Origin: Dyadobacter koreensis
GTDB lineage: Bacteria > Bacteroidota > Bacteroidia > Cytophagales > Spirosomataceae
NCBI RefSeq assembly: GCF_900108855.1
Contig: NZ_FNXY01000001.1
Span: 1 to 64,000 of the forward strand
Direction: 5' to 3'
DNA length: 64,000 nt
Shown: piece after piece, positions 62,770-64,000 of the stretch
How positions within the stretch are numbered: the first letter of the stretch is position 1
How the letters are laid out: every line of letters begins with the position of its first letter
Translations under genes and position numbers: made by a program
The notes under the pieces: model-generated
The model's input: the letters and a program-made list of their open reading frames with translations, nothing else
Databases searched by the model: none
Told to the model about the DNA's origin: nothing

Positions 62770-63267
62770 ATGAAAAAGTTAAATTTAATATGGGTACTGC
62801 TGATGATATTTTCATTAAGTGCCTGTGGTCAGAACCGTCAGAAAAAATCAGGAGATGTCATTGATAAAGCCTCTTTTCCTGCGGCAAAATCAGACGAAGA
62901 ATGGAGAAAAATCCTAAGCCCGGAAGCTTACCGGATTATGGTGAACAGAGGAACAGAAATTCCTTACAAAAATCCATATTGGGATAATCATCAGAAAGGT
63001 GTTTATGTCAGTGCTGCGACCGGAAAGCCGCTATTCAGCTCAGATACCAAATTTGAATCAGGAACGGGCTGGCCTAGCTTTTTTAAGCCAATTGATTCAA
63101 ATGCAATCAAAATCATTAGCGACAATTCTTTGGGCATGTCCAGAGATGAGGTCGTGGAAGCTAGTACGGGACTGCATCTGGGCCATGTTTTTGATGACGG
63201 CCCGGCACCCACTGGCAAACGTTATTGCATGAATTCGTGGGCTTTTAAATTTGTCCCATCTAAATAA
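62770..63267 (+). CDS. msrB: Lipoprotein peptide-methionine (R)-S-oxide reductase (MsrB)
   Basis: A 165-residue MsrB with a lipoprotein signal (hydrophobic run, LSAC lipobox, Cys19), so it faces the envelope. The MsrB core is clear: DEEWRKILSPEAYRIM, KFESGTGWPSFFKPI and the nucleophile Cys153 in GKRYCMNSWAFKF. Both CxxC zinc-binding pairs of many MsrBs are absent (SAATGKPLF, STGLHLGHVF), so it is a zinc-less form. It reduces the R form of protein methionine sulfoxide. It is 60 bases downstream of the MsrP-like gene. Confidence 0.94.
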   Translation: MKKLNLIWVLLMIFSLSACGQNRQKKSGDVIDKASFPAAKSDEEWRKILSPEAYRIMVNRGTEIPYKNPYWDNHQKGVYVSAATGKPLFSSDTKFESGTGWPSFFKPIDSNAIKIISDNSLGMSRDEVVEASTGLHLGHVFDDGPAPTGKRYCMNSWAFKFVPSK

Positions 63268-63836
63268 ATTATAAATCGCCAGACTGCCCTGCCGCGTTCT
63301 GGAGGTTATTTTTGAATAAGGCTGTTTACCTGATGAAATCTACAAGTGTAAATGAAGTTAGCAGTCGAAAACGACAAGCTGCTGGCAGATGGGTATGATG
63401 CTGGACGAAAACTAAGGATTTGTGAATGGAAGCATAACGGTTATTACTTAAAGACTGCTGAAATTCTTGTCGGAGTACTTTGCTTCATGTTTTCAATATT
63501 AACGGACATTGTACTAAACAAGCCCGGCCAACTAATTAATAGAAAGAAACACGCCTCTTATATTCTATGTCAGTTTCTTATCTTTTTGTACTTTAAGTCA
63601 CTTGAAAAATGCAAAGTTCGATACGCATGGTAAGGCTTAATATGCGTAATTTAAAAGAATAAACAAAAGGTGCCCCTGTCTAACAGAGCTGTTTTTATAG
63701 TGAGACGTTTGCTATGTGTAAATCTTACTGACATCTTTGAATATTGAAGTAATCTGGATAAATATATCACAAGGCCCATATAAATAGATCGTTATGAAGC
63801 TGGACACAGATTATAGCTATTGCATTGACATACAGA
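63268..63836. other. Spacer without a recognisable gene
   Basis: The 569 bases after msrB hold a 93-codon open frame (63352-63633) with no recognisable protein character and a frame composition unlike its neighbours. No RNA gene, hairpin or repeat stood out. Confidence 0.5.
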
Positions 63837-64000
63837 TTAACTAACTATTGGTGAGTCTAAATCAGAACTGAAAGCTTGCCTCAAAATCACATCTCGCAAC
63901 CGCTCTTCGTGTTCATCGCCCCATTGCCCTAATGCGGCAATCACAGGGATTACTGTCTTACCAAATTCGGTAAGGCTGTATTCTACTTTTGGCGGTACAA
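63837..64000 (-). CDS. HxlR family transcriptional regulator, C-terminal part (partial)
   Basis: Only the last 54 or so codons lie in the window; the gene starts beyond base 64000. The translation reads VPPKVEYSLTEFGKTVIPVI and then AALGQWGDEHEERL, the typical end of the winged-helix HxlR domain. HxlR proteins are small one-domain regulators, often responding to aldehydes, thiols or redox stress. A stop codon TAA at 63837-63839 ends the gene. The regulated genes are probably outside the window. Confidence 0.88.
   Translation of the reverse strand, partial: VPPKVEYSLTEFGKTVIPVIAALGQWGDEHEERLRDVILRQAFSSDLDSPIVS

Noticed and set aside
63352..63633. 93-codon plus-strand frame after msrB
   Set aside because: No domain, no coupling to neighbours and composition unlike real genes in the window.

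Overview
The window is a stretch of chromosome from a Bacteroidota bacterium, most likely a Cytophagales member close to Dyadobacter/Spirosoma. The grounds are the 5' end of a 16S rRNA gene at the left edge, two proteins with type IX secretion (T9SS) C-terminal sorting domains, promoter elements of the Bacteroidota TAnnTTTG type, and a gene set (DUF885 lipoprotein, HEAT/cytochrome c dehydrogenase, DUF6596-type ECF sigma factor) common in that group. The genus is inferred from memory of sequences, not from a search. I saw no intact insertion sequence, prophage, CRISPR array or tRNA gene.

Layout. 1-500: 16S rRNA start and leader on the minus strand. 0.8-11 kb: minus-strand metabolic genes (Xaa-Pro aminopeptidase, DUF885 lipoprotein, a T9SS-secreted sialate-esterase-like protein, malic enzyme, then a nucleoside hydrolase/ribokinase pair that would channel nucleoside ribose into the pentose phosphate pathway). 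11-16 kb: two exported enzymes on the plus strand (HEAT/cytochrome c dehydrogenase and a CocE-like hydrolase). 16-24.3 kb: an HtrA-like protease, small hypotheticals, a lipoprotein phosphoesterase, a second T9SS protein, and a small minus-strand cluster led by a PD-(D/E)XK nuclease gene split by an in-frame amber codon.

24.4-36.2 kb is the centrepiece: a complete myo-inositol catabolic locus. A LacI-type regulator is transcribed divergently from iolB-iolC-iolA-iolG-transporter-iolJ-iolD-iolE. A perfect CAAACGTTTG operator overlaps the -33 box of the putative iolB promoter. Two intergenic gaps in this operon hold striking palindromic repeat elements. The operon ends at a bidirectional terminator facing purL.

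40-50 kb: a flavin-dependent oxidoreductase, two divergent unrecognised genes, a membrane protein with a NarL-type two-component pair, a zincless Fpg/Nei glycosylase, a decayed SusD-like fragment, cupin and DUF892 proteins, and a quinone reductase/monooxygenase pair. 50-59 kb: CDF metal transporter, cytoplasmic alpha-amylase, nucleotide pyrophosphatase-like enzyme, pyridoxamine-oxidase-like protein, a TetR/TetX-like monooxygenase pair, and an ECF42-like sigma factor with its YCII/DGPF partner. 59-64 kb: a peptidoglycan hydrolase paired with a DUF2235 lipase, then an operon of cytochrome b, a Tat-exported molybdopterin oxidoreductase and a lipoprotein MsrB, which looks like an envelope methionine-sulfoxide repair system. 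The end of an HxlR regulator gene runs off the right edge.

Most of the window is ordinary housekeeping and accessory metabolism. The parts that deserve a second look are the split nuclease cluster, the repeat elements, the lipase/peptidoglycanase pair, the MsrP-like/MsrB operon and the unrecognised divergent pair near 42-43.8 kb.
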